Origin: Mesotaenium endlicherianum
Lineage: Eukaryota; Streptophyta; Zygnematophyceae; Zygnematales; Mesotaeniaceae
DNA length: 64,000 bases
Direction of reading: 5' to 3'
Assembly (NCBI GenBank): GCA_009602735.1
Contig: WELA01009451.1
Span: 183,403-247,402, forward strand
This document shows, piece after piece, positions 1 to 12,064 of this stretch. Both the position numbers and the translations under genes were made by a program. The notes below the pieces were generated by a model. The model was not told the DNA's origin, ran no database searches, and saw nothing but the letters and a program-made list of their open reading frames with translations. The first letter of the stretch is position 1; each line of letters starts with the position of its first letter.

Positions 1-552
1 TGTGCGAAGGGGGAAAACGGCAGCAGCTGCATGCAAGGGCTCTTCCTTGCACTTTGGTGGGCTTTAGCAGGGGCCCCACAACAGTGGCTCACCCCTCTAT
101 CGTCGTGTGGGGGAGGGGGGTTCTGTGCAGGGAGTTGTGTGTGCAAGGCGATGGGAGCGGTGGCCCACTACCTGGTCTGGCGTGTGTGAAGGTGTGAAGG
201 GGGGCTGTTCAGGGCATGGGTTACTCACAGTCAATGTGCGGGACTGGGGCTGCCTGCATTCAAGTTTTCTGCAGGTTGGGGGGCGGTTCAAGGGCTCTCT
301 GGGGGGTGTGGCGACAACAAATGCTCCCCTTTGGTCTTATCTTAGCGTGGCTTTGGCGCAAGTGACATGCAGGGGCTGATTTCTTGCTTGCGACTGCCTG
401 CGTGGGGCAACGCCTATGGCTGCCTTACTCTGGTCTAGCTTCTGGGGGGGGGGGGAGGTCGACGACAGCGGCCACAAGTGTTGGTGAGTGCATGCCTAAT
501 TGTGTACGTGTCATGTGCGTGCGTGGGCACTTGGGAGGGAGTGCTAGCCTCT
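1..552. other. G-rich leader stretch, no gene recognised
   Basis: I see no coding exon I can defend. The stretch is G-rich with short homopolymers, such as a run of Gs near 446-456, and passes into the TG microsatellite. Open frames here have no recognisable domain and follow the base composition. Confidence 0.5.
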
Positions 553-875
553 CTCCCTCTTTCAGTGTGTGCATGTGTGTCTGTGCGTGTGTGCGTATGT
601 GCGTGTGTGTTTGTGCAAGCAAGATGTTGCGGGGGCGAGAGCGCGCGGCAGGCATGTGTGTGTGCAAGTACGGGTGTGCGTGTGCACGTGTGTGTCCGTG
701 TGTGTGTGTCTTTGCATGTTCGCCTGTGCGCAATCGCGCTTGCGTGTGCGTGTGCGTGTGCGTGTGTGTGTGTGTGTGTGTCTGTGTGTGCGTGCGCGGG
801 TGCGGGTATGAACGCATGCGCACGTGCGGGGGTGTGTGCATGCCTGTGTATGAGGGTCATGTGCATGTTTGTATG
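553..875. repeat. (TG)n/(TGCG)n microsatellite
   Basis: This is an alternating TG/TGCG simple repeat with interruptions; the purest run lies near 745-790. It is open in several frames on both strands, which gives false Cys/Val-rich or His/Thr-rich ORFs. Such alternating purine-pyrimidine tracts are known to favour Z-DNA in other systems; nothing here shows that directly. Confidence 0.9.
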
Positions 876-3800
876 TTTGTATGTGTAAGTAGAGGAAGAG
901 GAGGTGGAGGAGCTTCCTAGTGCTGCAACTGCAGGAAGAAGAAGAGCAAGATCTAAATGTCGCTAGCTAGCTAGTAGCATGTACATAATGTAATGTTTAA
1001 GAAATAAACCTCTTTTGAAATTTGAATCTATTTGGTACACTAAATCTTGATGCAATGTTGCATATTTTGTGAATGATGTACATTGCATGAAGTGCTCATT
1101 AGAAGAGGAAAATCTGGTGCACTGGAGAGTATGCATGACATATTTACAGAAATATTGAGCCAATAAATTCAAATTAGAGTGTCCATTCCATGTATACGTA
1201 ATTTGGAGTCATGACACACACGTAGATAAGAAGTTGTTATGAACTCATCCATTGCGGCACATGATTCCCCATTATATAAGTTGGTACACATGATTTGTCA
1301 TTAAGTTAGGTAAATCTTCGAGTTTGTTTATGAAAAGGATGTGTCATGACAAATTAAAGATATGTCATCATAAAAATAAAAGCAAGACATTGGTGTGAAA
1401 GTTAGAGGAGAACCGAACGAACATTTTTGGTTGTGGAAATTAGAGAGGGAGGCTCCTTACAACAATGTGAATGGTAATGCCCATCTTGTACTCGCGTGAG
1501 TAGTTTTAGCGAAGGTAAGTGAAAAAGTGACGGGTTGTCACTTAGATAACGTAACAATACAAGCCCACCTTGTGATCTGAAATTGTGTCTTTGGCAATCT
1601 GGTTCGGCTCCGCTCCTTACATTAGTTAACGGGGTTTCACATCCGCCTGCTGGCAACCGTGTGAAGGTGACACACCTAAAAGTTTTTCGGACGGCAGTGA
1701 ACGCATCCGGTCAGCCGAAAAAAACAGACAGTCTTGATCAAAAAGTTGACTGCCATGACGTTGTACTTTTGCACGCGTGACCGACATTGAACATCAACGT
1801 CAGCGCTATATAACGTCGACGACGTCGTGACTTGGCGTACTAAGCGAACTAGCCATAATTTTTATGCGGCGAATAAAGCGAACTAGCGTATTAGTCGAAC
1901 TAAGCGAACAAGCGTACGGCGTAACCCTGTCATAAACCCCCTCTACTTCGTCCCCCTCCAAGCGAGACTGTTTGAAGGTGCCCAACCATGCTCCTGGTGT
2001 GAAGGTGGGTAGCGATGATTGTGCACGAGGGGTAGTTGATTGAGTGAAAGGTCGTGTAAGGGGGCGGGCCTGCAGCCACATGTCTCAGTGCACGTACTAC
2101 ACTCACAGACGCATTACTCACACACACACACACATATACCTCATGAATCATCAAGCATATGCGCAAGAGGACAGTGTCTGTCAGCTGGGCGCACAAAAAT
2201 GTAGCACGTAAGCTGGTTCATAAACCCTTGGGCCTTACCAGATACGCTGCTTCCGCACTTGCAGCGCACGATAGACTGGAAAACGCTCTGGTACATGCTC
2301 CCCCACCCACAGGCGCATGTGCTTGTCAGGCCCACTGGCCTAGTCCTCAGTGCCGCTGCCGCTGCTCTCCCCACCGCACAACATGAGGCAAGGCTAAGAT
2401 TGAAAAGTTGATCATTTTTGTTTATTACACTCAGCACGTCTTCCTCTGGCAGGCGGGAGGACGACAGCATTTGTTCAGCGGCCATGCTTGGCAGGGAGGA
2501 TACGCCAACTTGGACAGCAACAAGAGACAACTAAGACCTGGGCAGTGTTGGTGGATGGATGCATATCTTGGAGCTGACTAGTGTAAGGAGGCAAAAAGGT
2601 GCCCTTAAGGGACAGCTTAAGGGACAGCTTACCAGTAGCACCCCACCCACCTGGCAGGCACTTACAGCCCGCGGCTGAGGGGCACCACCACACCCTGCTG
2701 GGCACTCTGAAAGCCTCGATTTAAATAACAGATGGAGACACGGGGAGAGATGGGGACACGTATCCAGAGTAAGAGGGGGACTGATTTTGAGAGAGTCTAG
2801 TCTCCATTCACGCAGGCGGGCAGCAGCAGCCATGCTGGATACGCCTTTTGCCATTAGTTGAGGATATGGTGCCCCCATAATTCTCAGCCAAGATCTCCCC
2901 CTCTGACCGTGGCACTCGACACATAAGACTTTATAAAACTCTACACATTGAGCAGAAAGCCTCCCCTCCTTCCCTAAGGGCCTTCCTTACTGTGTGTGTC
3001 ATGTTTGTTAGCTGGTTCTGCTGAATATGGCAAGCCACTGGATGCCTTAAAACTTTTGTCAATTACAATAATAAAAAACAGATGCATTGTAATGCAGGCG
3101 GGTATGAGGAGAGAGAGAGAGGAGGGAGGGAAAGAGACAAAGTTAGAGAAACGAGAAATCTCACCTGGCGACGATACTGGGAGAACAAGACCAACTCTGC
3201 CAGCGTCTCGACCTCCTTTGCACCAGACTCTTTTGGTGTGATCTACCATGTGCCCCAACAGACTGCTCATGATTGCTGCCAAGACCGCCAGGGATCGAAA
3301 GAGTTCAGAGATCCGGGTAAGGAGAGCGCAAGTTGGAGGGGGGTGAGTAGTGGACAAAAAGCTTCATGATTCCTACACACAGGATCAAGCAGAGTGGAGC
3401 AGACGAAGGACTCGACTAAGTAACAAGGCCTGGCACCCAAAGCCTGAAACCCTAACTCACCAGCATTTTACAAGTCAGTACATGTGCGGCATCAACCCAA
3501 GAGAGTGCACATCCATGTCATCAATCCTCTTTGTGAAGGCACCAATGAGCGGCACTGAGAGAATAAAGTGAACCAACGACAAAACCTGCAGCGTCTCTCA
3601 AATGCTTCATATTCAATGCAATGAATTGCCACATCCAACTAGCAAGAAAAGCGCTTCAGCTTCCCAGTCCTTGCCTCTTGCTCCTTTCCTCCTCCCTTGT
3701 CCCCTCACCCCCGTCTTCCTCGCCCTCATTTTTACAGAGATGCATGGGGAGGCGGCTAATTAGTTCTCATGATTTATCCATGCTTACCCTAAAGTAGGAA

Positions 3801-4274
3801 GATATAATGGTACCCCTTTCCAGCATGTTCGTTTCATGAAGACCCTCACATATGTGGTACATGTCCGTGAAGGTGATAGAATAGCATCCTCATTTACTAT
3901 GTGATGCAGAGCCACCGGCTAATGTAAGACGACGACAAGACAATCAGGTGCAAGACTCTTTTGCTCCACTTTGACAACTGCTAGATCACCAACCAAGCTC
4001 TAAATTCATGCCCATTCTGTAGTTGCCTCTAGGCCTCGCGATTGTAGCTGAGCCAGATCCACGCGGTATATTACGACGATGTACATGTTCTTGCCATCTG
4101 GATATCGAGCTCTTCATGAGAGCATTGCTTGGGCCAAGGGGCCAGAGGGCAGGAGGTAGGGGCTTGGCATCTGATGATGGGGCGCCCAGGGTTCGCATAC
4201 TTTACATTGATTGGTCAAAAAGGTGAACACCCCCAAGTATAAGTATAAAGACACCTAACACGAGCGTGCAGGAG
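876..4274. other. Intergenic stretch, no gene recognised
   Basis: AT-rich DNA (about 960-1900) gives way to mixed composition. At 1835-1910 the octamer AAGCGAAC occurs three times next to a CGTCGACGACGTCG near-palindrome. A short (AC)n tract lies near 2118-2132 and a direct repeat of AAGGGACAGCTT near 2605-2632. The short open frames show no domain, codon conservation or convincing splice pattern. Confidence 0.5.
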
Positions 4275-4426
4275 AGAGGACAACGGCAGTGCACCACGGC
4301 ACTCTGGGAGCAGCTCTTTTTTCACCCCACGATTGTTTCCCGAATGTATCCCGTAAGATTCAGCTGACTTCGACATTATGGGCAGGGCTGATCCACACTC
4401 ACACTCGTACACACATAAATGCGCGT

Positions 4427-4428
4427 GT

Positions 4429-4461
<33 letters not shown>
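4427..4461. repeat. (CA)n microsatellite
   Basis: An uninterrupted CA run is followed by a GA-rich tract. The inverted arm carries the matching (TG)n at 41233-41262, so the tract predates the duplication. Confidence 0.9.
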
Positions 4462-6154
4462 GAGAGAAAGAGAGAGAGAGGGGAGGGGGGTGGGGAGATC
4501 TCTACCGACTCATTGACGCAGATATGGAAGCCCCTTTCTTATTGCCTCCTCTCTTCTACGCTGCCTTGGCCCGCATTGTGAGCTCCCCAGGCCTCAATCA
4601 AGGCCTCTCCCCGGCCTGGCTGGAGCCAAGCGCCTTCTGCCTCAACATCCTCAGCTTAAAGCCACCCAGTCCTCAGCAAAACAAGCATGCACCCACACCT
4701 GATGCAGCCCCTGCTGCGTATTCCTGGGGAGGGAGGTGTACAGGGGCAGGACTTCAGACCTCAATCTTCCGCAAGGCCTCTGAAGATGTCATTCTGGAGG
4801 TCCATTGATCAACATCCTCAAAGTCCCTGCAGCAGCAGCGCAGCAGCAGCAGCCGCCCCATGAGAAGCGACCAAATGCATGCATACATGAGTGAGAGACT
4901 AGGGGGTGAAGCATATCAGTGATGGCATCAGTGGGGCAAACGGGCAACCGAGAGACGTCGCACACGCTGCCTACTAGAGAGAGCTTCTGCTGGGGCATAA
5001 AACGGGCCCGGGACTCTCTCGTTCTGCTCTTTCGTCAGGGACCCTGTAACAGCTGCCCCTCCCAAACACCTCAACCCCTGACAACCCCTCATTCTGTCGT
5101 CCTAATGTCCTCATGCATCTTCTATTGTTTCGGGCTTTGTGCCCTATGGGCCTATGTGGCGATGGCACCAGGCCAGGTTCCAGTCCAGCCCAAACTGTCT
5201 CGACAGGTGCCAGCCAGCCAAAGAATCCTTGAGGCCCTCAAAGAAACATTTTGCAACGCCAGAGCTGCATGGAGAGAGGATGAGGAGCAGTGAGGGACAT
5301 ACTGGCAGGCAGGCAGGCAGGTAGGCAGGTAGAAGCATCGGGAGCAGCATGTCCCTGTGCGCAGCACCAAGTCTCCCTTCAAGTTCCTCGGTGGGCCCAG
5401 TTTCTTGAGAACAAAAGCGTGGCTTTAACCCCCCACTCCTGCTGTATGAGAGAGCTCCGAACAGCATGCAGGCAAATGCTCCTTGCAGCGGGCCACATTC
5501 TCAGGACATGAAACAACTCCCTTGATCCAACATGAGAAAACTCTGTGATCCTTGAATGATTAAAAATTGTCGGAAGGCTCTGGTTGAGGTTGGCCTTCTC
5601 GTCACGTAGCTCCATAAAGCAGGCTCTGTAAGAACGTTAGGAGACTTCTCGGAATGGAACAAAAGGGCCTGGATCCAAAGATTTACTTGTAGAAGCAAAC
5701 CCTGATGACGCAGCCGAGTGGAGAAGAATAAGACGAGGTAGGTCGTCATGGTCCTTATGCATGAACGCTCGCTAGAGGACATCATACCTAAGGAGAGGAT
5801 TGGTTTCTGAGATATGCATCCTACAAGCAGACACGTGCATGGCTTAATCTCCTTGTATTGCAGGTCAGCCCCATATAAGCCTCCGGGATTACAAGGTGAT
5901 ACATCTATATAGCTTCCTCTAAGTATATTTTGCTATTGTAGTGGCAGTAGCAAAATGCCAACCTTCTAGCCCAGGCGGCACTACATACCAATTGATCAAA
6001 GAAAAGCCACCACGAGCTGTTACGCATTACACGAGGTGTCTTTGACTCCAGAAATTGTTGAGTGTGTCACTCGTCAGCAAGGGGAACAGGTAGCAACTCA
6101 CTATGATAACCTTGTGCATCAGATGACTCAATCTTGACGCCAATTTGACGCCAC

Positions 6155-6697
6155 TGTGGCGTGATTTGAATTCTAGACACGCTCCTTTTTGTTCATGAAT
6201 TTTGACGGAAAGGATCTTTGGTGTAGGAACTGCTGTATTTGAAGCTCGTGGGGGACGGTTTGGGTGGATTTCTGAAGCATGTAAGTGTTCTGAATAGAAC
6301 GAAGTCTTTTTTGAACCTGTCCTATGGCCCCTTTTGGTCGCCTCTTTTTTAATTCTCATCTTCTTGATTTGAGTGAAGTGCAGCTTCCCCTCCTCGTATA
6401 CGCTACTCCACTTACTGATTGCTGAACAAACAGTTCGTGTGTGAGCTTGACGACAGAATGAACCGTTATGGAAGAGTTTTCTGGTCAACGAGGAAAGCTC
6501 TGATATCAAGTCACGTTCTACCATCCTCATATGTCAAACGTACGTGCAGAGGTGGTGCCTTGTCGAATGGATCACAAAGCTTCCAGATGGGTAAGCGTTC
6601 TTGTGAAAAAAAACTTCTTGTCTTGAAGTTGATCAGGCATCTGAAGACAACATATAAAGTAGATGCCTCTCGTTGTATGCCTGGTCAGCAGCAGGGG
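6155..6697 (+). repeat. Three-copy dispersed repeat R3, copy 1
   Basis: About 540 bp closely resembles 16500-17060 (same strand) and, reversed, 39164-39705. The middle of all three has the same open minus-strand stretch containing an Asn-Arg-Pro-Pro/Pro-Lys-Pro-Ser segment, but the frames are short and the copies differ by indels. It could be a decayed upstream exon or promoter of the neighbouring gene, or a non-autonomous repeat. No terminal repeats or target duplications are clear. Confidence 0.7.
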
Positions 6698-6794
6698 AAG
6701 CTATTGGCGTGTGAATATCAAATAGCACTATCTTATTCTTAGATCCGCATGAGCTTGGACACCGTCTGGTCTCTGACCCGTCCTTTCCCCGTGA

Positions 6795-8216
6795 GATCCA
6801 CTGTGTGCAGCAGACAACCCTTCACCTGAGGCCCTTCCTCTGGCCTCAAGAAGCTGGAAACAATTGGCTGAAGGCCTTAGGAAGAGATTATTCACAGCAA
6901 GTGCTCTTTCTCCAAACAGTAGCTGCAGTAGCCCAGTCAATACCACCTCACTTTCTGGAGAGAACGTGCAGCTTCAGCCTTTTCTTTCCACAGGGAGATA
7001 CTTCATCAGGTTGCTGACGCAGGCTAGGCCAGAAGATTTCGAAGAGGAAACGCAGGAGGTGGACTTTCCGCTTGACCTGACACACAAGCCCCATGTTAAG
7101 AGGGTCCTCGACCAACTGCGCAAGCTGTTCTTAGACAAGGAGCCTGGCTTGGGAGCTGCCAGCATTGTGGAGGCACTGCTGCAGCTACACTTGTCCGAGA
7201 AGGACGTCGAGGCAATAATTGTGAAGAACAGACCCCTCTATGGCAGTTCCTTTGCAAAGAAGAGGGTACGTGCACTGAATGTGCAGGAGCTAATAGATAG
7301 CCTTCTAGCATGCAATTTGACTAACAAAGAAGTGGGGAAGTATTTTAAAAGCGATCATTGCATCCTGTCCATGAAGGACACCCAGGGTTGCATTGAGGTC
7401 GTCCATTATCTAAAAGATGAATTGAAGATAGTCCGTCTTTCCAAGGTCCTCTCATTAGCTCCGAGCATCCTTGGTCGCAAGGTCGACTCTCTAAGGACAA
7501 TAGTAGCCTACCTCAAGGACAATCTGGGAATGCAAGATGTAGGCGATGCTGTAGAAAGATTTCCGAGACTACTTGGGTACAGCACTGCAAGTCTCGCGCA
7601 GAAGGCTGCGGCTCTCAGGAGAGCTCTGAACGTGGAGGACATAGGTCCATTGCTGGACAAGCATTCAAACCTACTGTTTTCGGGCTCTGCTGTGACTGCC
7701 TCCGCCATGAAGTGGCTGGTGGACACGCTGGGTGAGAATGCAGCCAAAAGCGCGATCACTGTGGACCCTCAACTCCTGACGCGCAAGGTCGAGATGTACG
7801 AGCAGAATATCAAGATTCTGAGGGAGATGCTTCCGGGGGTGGATTTGGTGGCCATCATTCTCAAACGTCCGCGCATCCTGCGCATGAAGTCTGAGAGCCT
7901 GGGGGCGAGCTACAGGTGGCTTGCCGACACCTTCGGAGGGCTCGCTGCCACTGAGGTTGTGCTAAAGACACCCGGGCTACTCCTGATCGCGGAGCCCTCT
8001 CTTCAGATGAAGCTGGAGTTTGTCACCGGGGTGATGGGCAGGAGCAAGGAGGAGCTAGTCGTGGGCATGGTTGTCCTCAGGAGCAGCCTGGAGCGCGTGC
8101 TGAAGCCGCGCTTCGCTGCGCTCCAGCGCCACGGCCTCGCGAACAAGTTCTCGCTCACCACGATCTTCAGCTTAGGCAAGGACAAGTTCGAGCAGAGCTT
8201 GGCGCGCTGGACGCAG
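6795..8216 (+). CDS. mTERF-family protein, main exon (copy 1)
   Basis: This long open exon encodes a tandem-helix mTERF protein. mTERF proteins are organelle-targeted nucleic-acid-binding proteins that act in transcription termination, RNA processing or splicing in mitochondria and chloroplasts. The repeats are visible as recurring Pro-x-Leu/Ile-Leu turns followed by Leu-rich helices, for example around 7450-7500, 7560-7620, 7860-7920 and 7965-8110. The last repeat has the family's Met-Gly-x-Ser-x-Glu-Glu-Leu and Ser-Leu-Glu-Arg-Val-Leu-Lys-Pro-Arg pattern. The frame opens at 6795 but has no in-frame ATG before the repeats, so start and transit peptide must come from an upstream exon. A conserved ATG at 6749 and a possible acceptor ending at 6810 are candidates. 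The exon ends in phase 0 at a clear donor, CAG|GTAACT. Reading past it gives a Pro/Leu-rich intron tail. The paralogue at 30783-32775 is a pseudogene, so this is the likely working copy. Confidence 0.88.
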
Positions 8217-9406
8217 GTAACTGTGTGCCCAACGACAGCCTGCTCTCCCCTTCTTCTTCCTACTGCACTTCCTCCTCTTCCTCCTCCTCCTCGTGCGTGT
8301 GAGTGTAGGTTTGCTGAGGATAGCCTGATGGCTGGGCCCTGTGGCAGGGGCGCCTTTGGCGTGTCGGGGCCGGGCTTGGCGGGACACACCAGCAGTGGGG
8401 GTGCTGCGCTTTCGTGTCTATTTCTCAGGTTGCAGCCACCTCCAGGGCAAGAACACTGCTGTTGTTGGCTGCTGGCAGTGTAGGCTGACAGCCTAGGCAG
8501 GCAGGTTTCGTCAGAATTTTTAACTGCAGGATGTGTCGGAGTTTTTGCCGAGGGTTGCGGGGTTGCTGACGAGGGCCATGTGAGCCATTTGGGAGCATGT
8601 TGGTGCCGGGGGAAGCCCGGGTCGTTTGCGGCCTGGAGCTCAGGACATCTCCCCCCCATGTCGTCCGAACCTTGCCTCCAGCTTAGCCCACCCGCAGGTA
8701 GTGCGCAGGGAGTGCATCCATCTGGCCGAACCTGAGGGCAGGCCCAGCTGGCAGCTGCCTTAAGTTCCGGGGGCTGCCTGGGATAGCACGTCCCCCATCT
8801 GCTCGGCTCGACAGCGCGTGCTCCTGTTATTGACACTGTGACACTGTAACAGTAGTCCTGCGGGAGGCACTCTCACACACGGACTGGCTGGCTGGCTAAC
8901 TAAAAGCAGTCGCTGGTGCTTTCGAGTTGCATCTCTGGGCACTTGCTTTTGTGAGCTTCGTGTTTCCATGCATGTTTGCGAGTCAGGGCTCGTGTACCAA
9001 CCTGCGGGCGCGTGCCAGACAGGGGCAGTTTGCAACCAGAAGTTTTTTTGAATTGGCGCAACTTCAACTGGCATTGCAGCATTGTGCTTGAGCAATGAGC
9101 ATTCAGCTAGGCTTGGACTATATGCCCTATGGCCACTGGCTTGCATGAACTCAACAAACAAGAGCGTGCCTTCCTTCTTGTGGCTGCCAACAGCAATGAA
9201 GAGGAGAGCGCTTCAGGAGGGCTGGTGTGGCGTCTGCCAGCCAGCATGGCGACGCCAAGCATGCTCTTTATGGTTGCCCGAGGAGCCCCGGTGTCCTGCA
9301 TACGCCCGCCATTGTGATAACTGAGCGCGTGGACACTGCGCCTGTGCGTAGTGGCAGCAGCCACGTCCTTCACTCTGTAAGGTGCCCCCTCCCCCCCCTC
9401 CCCCCC

Positions 9407-9426
9407 NNNNNNNNNNNNNNNNNNNN
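9407..9426. other. Run of 20 Ns (assembly gap)
   Basis: Twenty Ns follow a C-rich tract and precede another. The matching place in the inverted arm (about 29055-29130) is fully read as a G-rich purine tract, so the gap is probably unresolved low-complexity sequence in the intron. Confidence 0.95.
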
Positions 9427-9840
9427 TCCCTCCTCCCCTTCTCATTTAACCCTTGAACCCCCACCCCAACCCCCCCTCTGGAGTCTCGCTCCTCTTCCAA
9501 CCTTCTTTAGAGTCTGTACAGCATATGTTGCAGGTATACCTTGCCGGTGAGGTGGTCAGCGTCCATAACGGCCAGGCCTAGTATTGCCCCCCCCTCCCCT
9601 GGTGTGGCACGGGGCAGGGCGGGCTAGCCAAAATAGCTGCACTCAGACTGTAGGAATGTGCACCTGCCGTGAGTAAGTCCTTATATTCCCCCTCGACTGC
9701 TTGCTTTCTGGAGCGCAAGCTGTTATTCTGAAATTTTTGGTGGGGTGTTGACGAGGACGTGTGGCCACTAGCTCTCCCTCTCCCTTTCTTTGTTGCCACC
9801 TGCCTTGCTTCTTCGACGTCTGTCAGTCCCCATCTTGCAG

Positions 9841-9890
9841 GTGCGCAACTTCCGCTTGCTGCTGCAGTTGGTCATTCACAGCAACCCCAG
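9841..9890 (+). CDS. Candidate second exon of mTERF copy 1
   Basis: A 50-nt segment sits between a good acceptor (CATCTTGCAG) and a good donor (CAG|GTAAAG). It continues the phase-0 frame of the main exon as Val-Arg-Asn-Phe-Arg-Leu-Leu-Leu-Gln-Leu-Val-Ile. The inverted copy at 28632-28680 keeps the acceptor and most of these residues, including Arg-Asn-Phe-Arg-Leu-Leu and Leu-Val-Ile. That conservation inside poorly conserved intron supports an exon. The assignment to this gene is inference from phase and position. Confidence 0.5.
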
Positions 9891-10328
9891 GTAAAGCTTG
9901 TGACATAAGGTGCGTGTGTGTGTGTTTGCATGTCGTAGATTGCCAGGTTTCTGCGTGCAGCTCAGGGGGGGGTAGCATGCAACAGCTCAGGATGACATAC
10001 TCATATGCACACACGCATGCACACACGCACAGACAGCTGCAGGCAAGATGGAAGGAAGGCGAAAGGAGAGGGAGGACGGAGTACACCAGAACAGAGCAGG
10101 AGAGAGTCGTCTCTTTCGTATCTGGAAGTAGGTACTGCCACAGTCACTGCTGTGAAGAGCACGCGCGCATTGCCACCACCCGCACTGTATGTATCCACTC
10201 TCTCTTTCACACCCTCCTCGCCCGCCTTCCCTGCAAGCCAGCTTGCTGCCCCCCCTCTGCTCTGGCCCGGGCTGTTCCACTCTTTGTTTTCTGGCCCATT
10301 TAATGCTCGCACTTGTGCATGCCCTCAG

Positions 10329-10353
10329 CAACGTGTGCAAATTGGAGGAAGAG
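10329..10353 (+). CDS. Candidate 25-nt third exon of mTERF copy 1
   Basis: A short segment follows CCCTCAG and encodes Val-Cys-Lys-Leu-Glu-Glu-Glu in the phase left by 9841-9890. The inverted copy (about 28135-28160) has the same residues followed by a stronger donor, GTGAGC; here the donor is a weak GTGGAC. It could be a micro-exon or chance. The gene's 3' end is not resolved. Confidence 0.3.
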
Positions 10354-10617
10354 GTGGACGAGAGTGCTTACTTCTGCACCTTTACCCCATCTCTTTTGTT
10401 GTGCCCGCTGCATCTGCCTCCTGCTTTGCTTTCCATGACAGATGGAAAGCCGCTCGGTCAAGTGGTCGTGTGGCTCGCTTTTATTATGGCGCTGATGTTG
10501 CATTCTCCGACAGGTGCGCAGGCCGAGGAGAAAATTGGGGCAGTGATTGTAAGGAGGAGGCCGCAAGCTTGTGCTCGTCCCGATGTCTGACGTGCTCGTT
10601 GTGTTTGCGGACCCGTG

Positions 10618-10752
10618 CGACCGCTGCTGAACATGGTGGCGAAGACAGCTGGCAAGATCGGGATGCGGCTGACGTACACGAAGTGGGTGGAGCACGCCAA
10701 CAAGTGGGTCAGCGGGTTCCTCGAGATGTTTGAGGAGGGCTTCCACTTCATG
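10618..10752 (+). CDS. Candidate exon of an unrecognised gene
   Basis: The frame containing the ATG at 10633 reads an amphipathic segment rich in Lys, Trp and Phe (Thr-Lys-Trp-Val-Glu-His-Ala-Asn-Lys-Trp-Val) and ends in phase 0 at ATG|GTACGC. It lies just beyond the left arm of the inverted duplication, so it has no copy in the window. Joined by phase it could precede 11986-12052. It could be the 3' part of the mTERF transcription unit or a separate gene. I do not recognise the family. Confidence 0.4.
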
Positions 10753-11985
10753 GTACGCGCGCCTCCACCCCCAGCCTCCAGCCTCCCCAGAACACGCTCC
10801 ATCCCTCCCCATCACTCTTGCTCCCCACTGCTGGTCCTCCTCTTCTTCGAGTACAGCAGCAGCTGTAAGGAAGCGTGCAGCCGTCCTGCACTATGCAGCC
10901 GTTGATGCTATGTGTGGGTGAATTGCGAGGGCCTGTTCAGAGGGTGCAGTGCGGTTCTTCTCGCTTGTCTCTCCCATGCACCCTCTACTGGCGGCCCCTG
11001 TCTCTGGACCCCCACCTGGCGCAACCAGCCAGCCATCAACATAAGAACCTCGCTCTGAAAAAGCCTAAGAGCGAAGGAGGTCTTCTTGCATGTGTGACCT
11101 TGTACATGGGAGGGGGAGCGCTTCTCTCCTGTCGGGCCTCGTAGAATGGGCTTTTCAGCCGGCCGTGTCGATACCAAGCTGATACATACATATGAGCGCG
11201 GGTGGTAGAGATCCGGTGCACCCACCTGGCAGCTGCTGGCTCTTACAGCCTGTCTGGTCGGGTAACATGCAGGGGGAAGCAACTCGGAGGCAGCAGTTGC
11301 GGATGCTCTTGGTTGTTGTCACCGCAGTGGTCAAGTGCAGCGTGCATCGGGTGTATTGTGGAATGCAGAAGGTCTCACGTGGCTGCAGTGCACACACCCA
11401 TTCTCAGCGTGTGTCCGAGTCTCAGATGCATGGCATGAAGTGGGTGTGCACGCATGTGCTGTCGTGGTTGCGTGCTGTGCGCGCTCTGCCCTCTCAAAGC
11501 AGTCAATAGGCTGCATGGAGGCTGTGCTCCAGCACAGGGGCACATGCAACTCGCAGTGCTGGTACCGTTCGATATCAGTGATTGTTCTCCCCGGCGGCCC
11601 AGTCGTAGCAAGCCGCAGCCATTGCCACAGCCCCACCCACAGCGGCAGTTTCAGCCACTGCCAAATCTGTACCTAGTCTTGCCTTGAACAGCGCAGTGGT
11701 TACGCGACGAAGCTGCTGTTGTACTTATGTCTCGTCTTGCTGCCCTGGCGTGTGTATGCTGTTTCTCAACAAGCGCGTCAAGCCCGTCCTCCCTGCTGAC
11801 CTCGTCCTTGCTGGCGTGGGCATTTGCTGGACTGTGTTGGGCTGAGCTGGGCTGGGCTGCTCTGGGTTGCCCACAAGCCAACCATTGACTGCAGGAGGCG
11901 ATCACAAAAATATTATGCACCTTGCTGACCTCGTCTCGGTGCCGTGAACGTTCTACTTCCTGGGCTGGGCTGCCTGGATCTGCAG
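10753..11985. other. Probable intron or intergenic stretch
   Basis: No supported exon. Several short frames on both strands have mixed composition and no domain. The stretch separates two exon candidates on the plus strand and has splice-like ends on both sides. Confidence 0.4.
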
Positions 11986-12052
11986 GAGAAGGCAATTCAG
12001 ACGCAGATCCCAAAGAACCTCATCGGCCCTCCCAACCGAAATAACCTGCTGG
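11986..12052 (+). CDS. Candidate exon of an unrecognised gene
   Basis: The segment follows the acceptor GGATCTGCAG and ends at a donor-like G|GTAAGG. It reads Glu-Lys-Ala-Ile-Gln-Thr-Gln-Ile-Pro-Lys-Asn-Leu-Ile-Gly-Pro-Pro in the phase left by the exon at 10618-10752. No family recognised. Confidence 0.4.
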
Positions 12053-12064
12053 GTAAGGCCAGCG

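Larger units (their letters stand above)
4275..10500 (+). repeat. Left arm of a large inverted duplication
   Basis: This stretch matches the reverse complement of about 27.99-41.41 kb from end to end. Paired landmarks are: 4290-4400 with 41290-41400; the CA tract near 4435 with the TG tract near 41240; 5160-5300 with 40440-40600; 6155-6690 with 39165-39705; the mTERF exon 6800-8216 with 30783-32775; the segment at 9160-9310 with 29210-29340; and exon-like 9841-9890 with 28630-28680. The match fades near 10.50 kb. Once the LTR element and the MITE are removed from the right arm, both arms are about 6.2-6.6 kb. The arms differ by many substitutions and small indels, so the duplication is not recent. 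Confidence 0.9.

Noticed and set aside
384-920. Long Cys/Val-rich and His/Thr-rich open frames on both strands
   Set aside because: They come from the (TG)n/(TGCG)n repeat, which lacks stops in several frames; no domain.
4919-5293. Frame containing Cys-Asn-Ala-Arg-Ala-Ala-Trp, readable in both outer arms
   Set aside because: Only a short piece is shared; the rest shifts frame between arms, so it is more likely untranslated or intronic.
8217-8483. Extension of the mTERF frame past 8216
   Set aside because: It follows a strong donor, turns Pro/Leu-rich, and is not conserved as protein in the other copy.
9107-9550. Frames running through the N gap near 9.4 kb
   Set aside because: They pass through unknown bases and an intron; the paralogous segment does not keep them.
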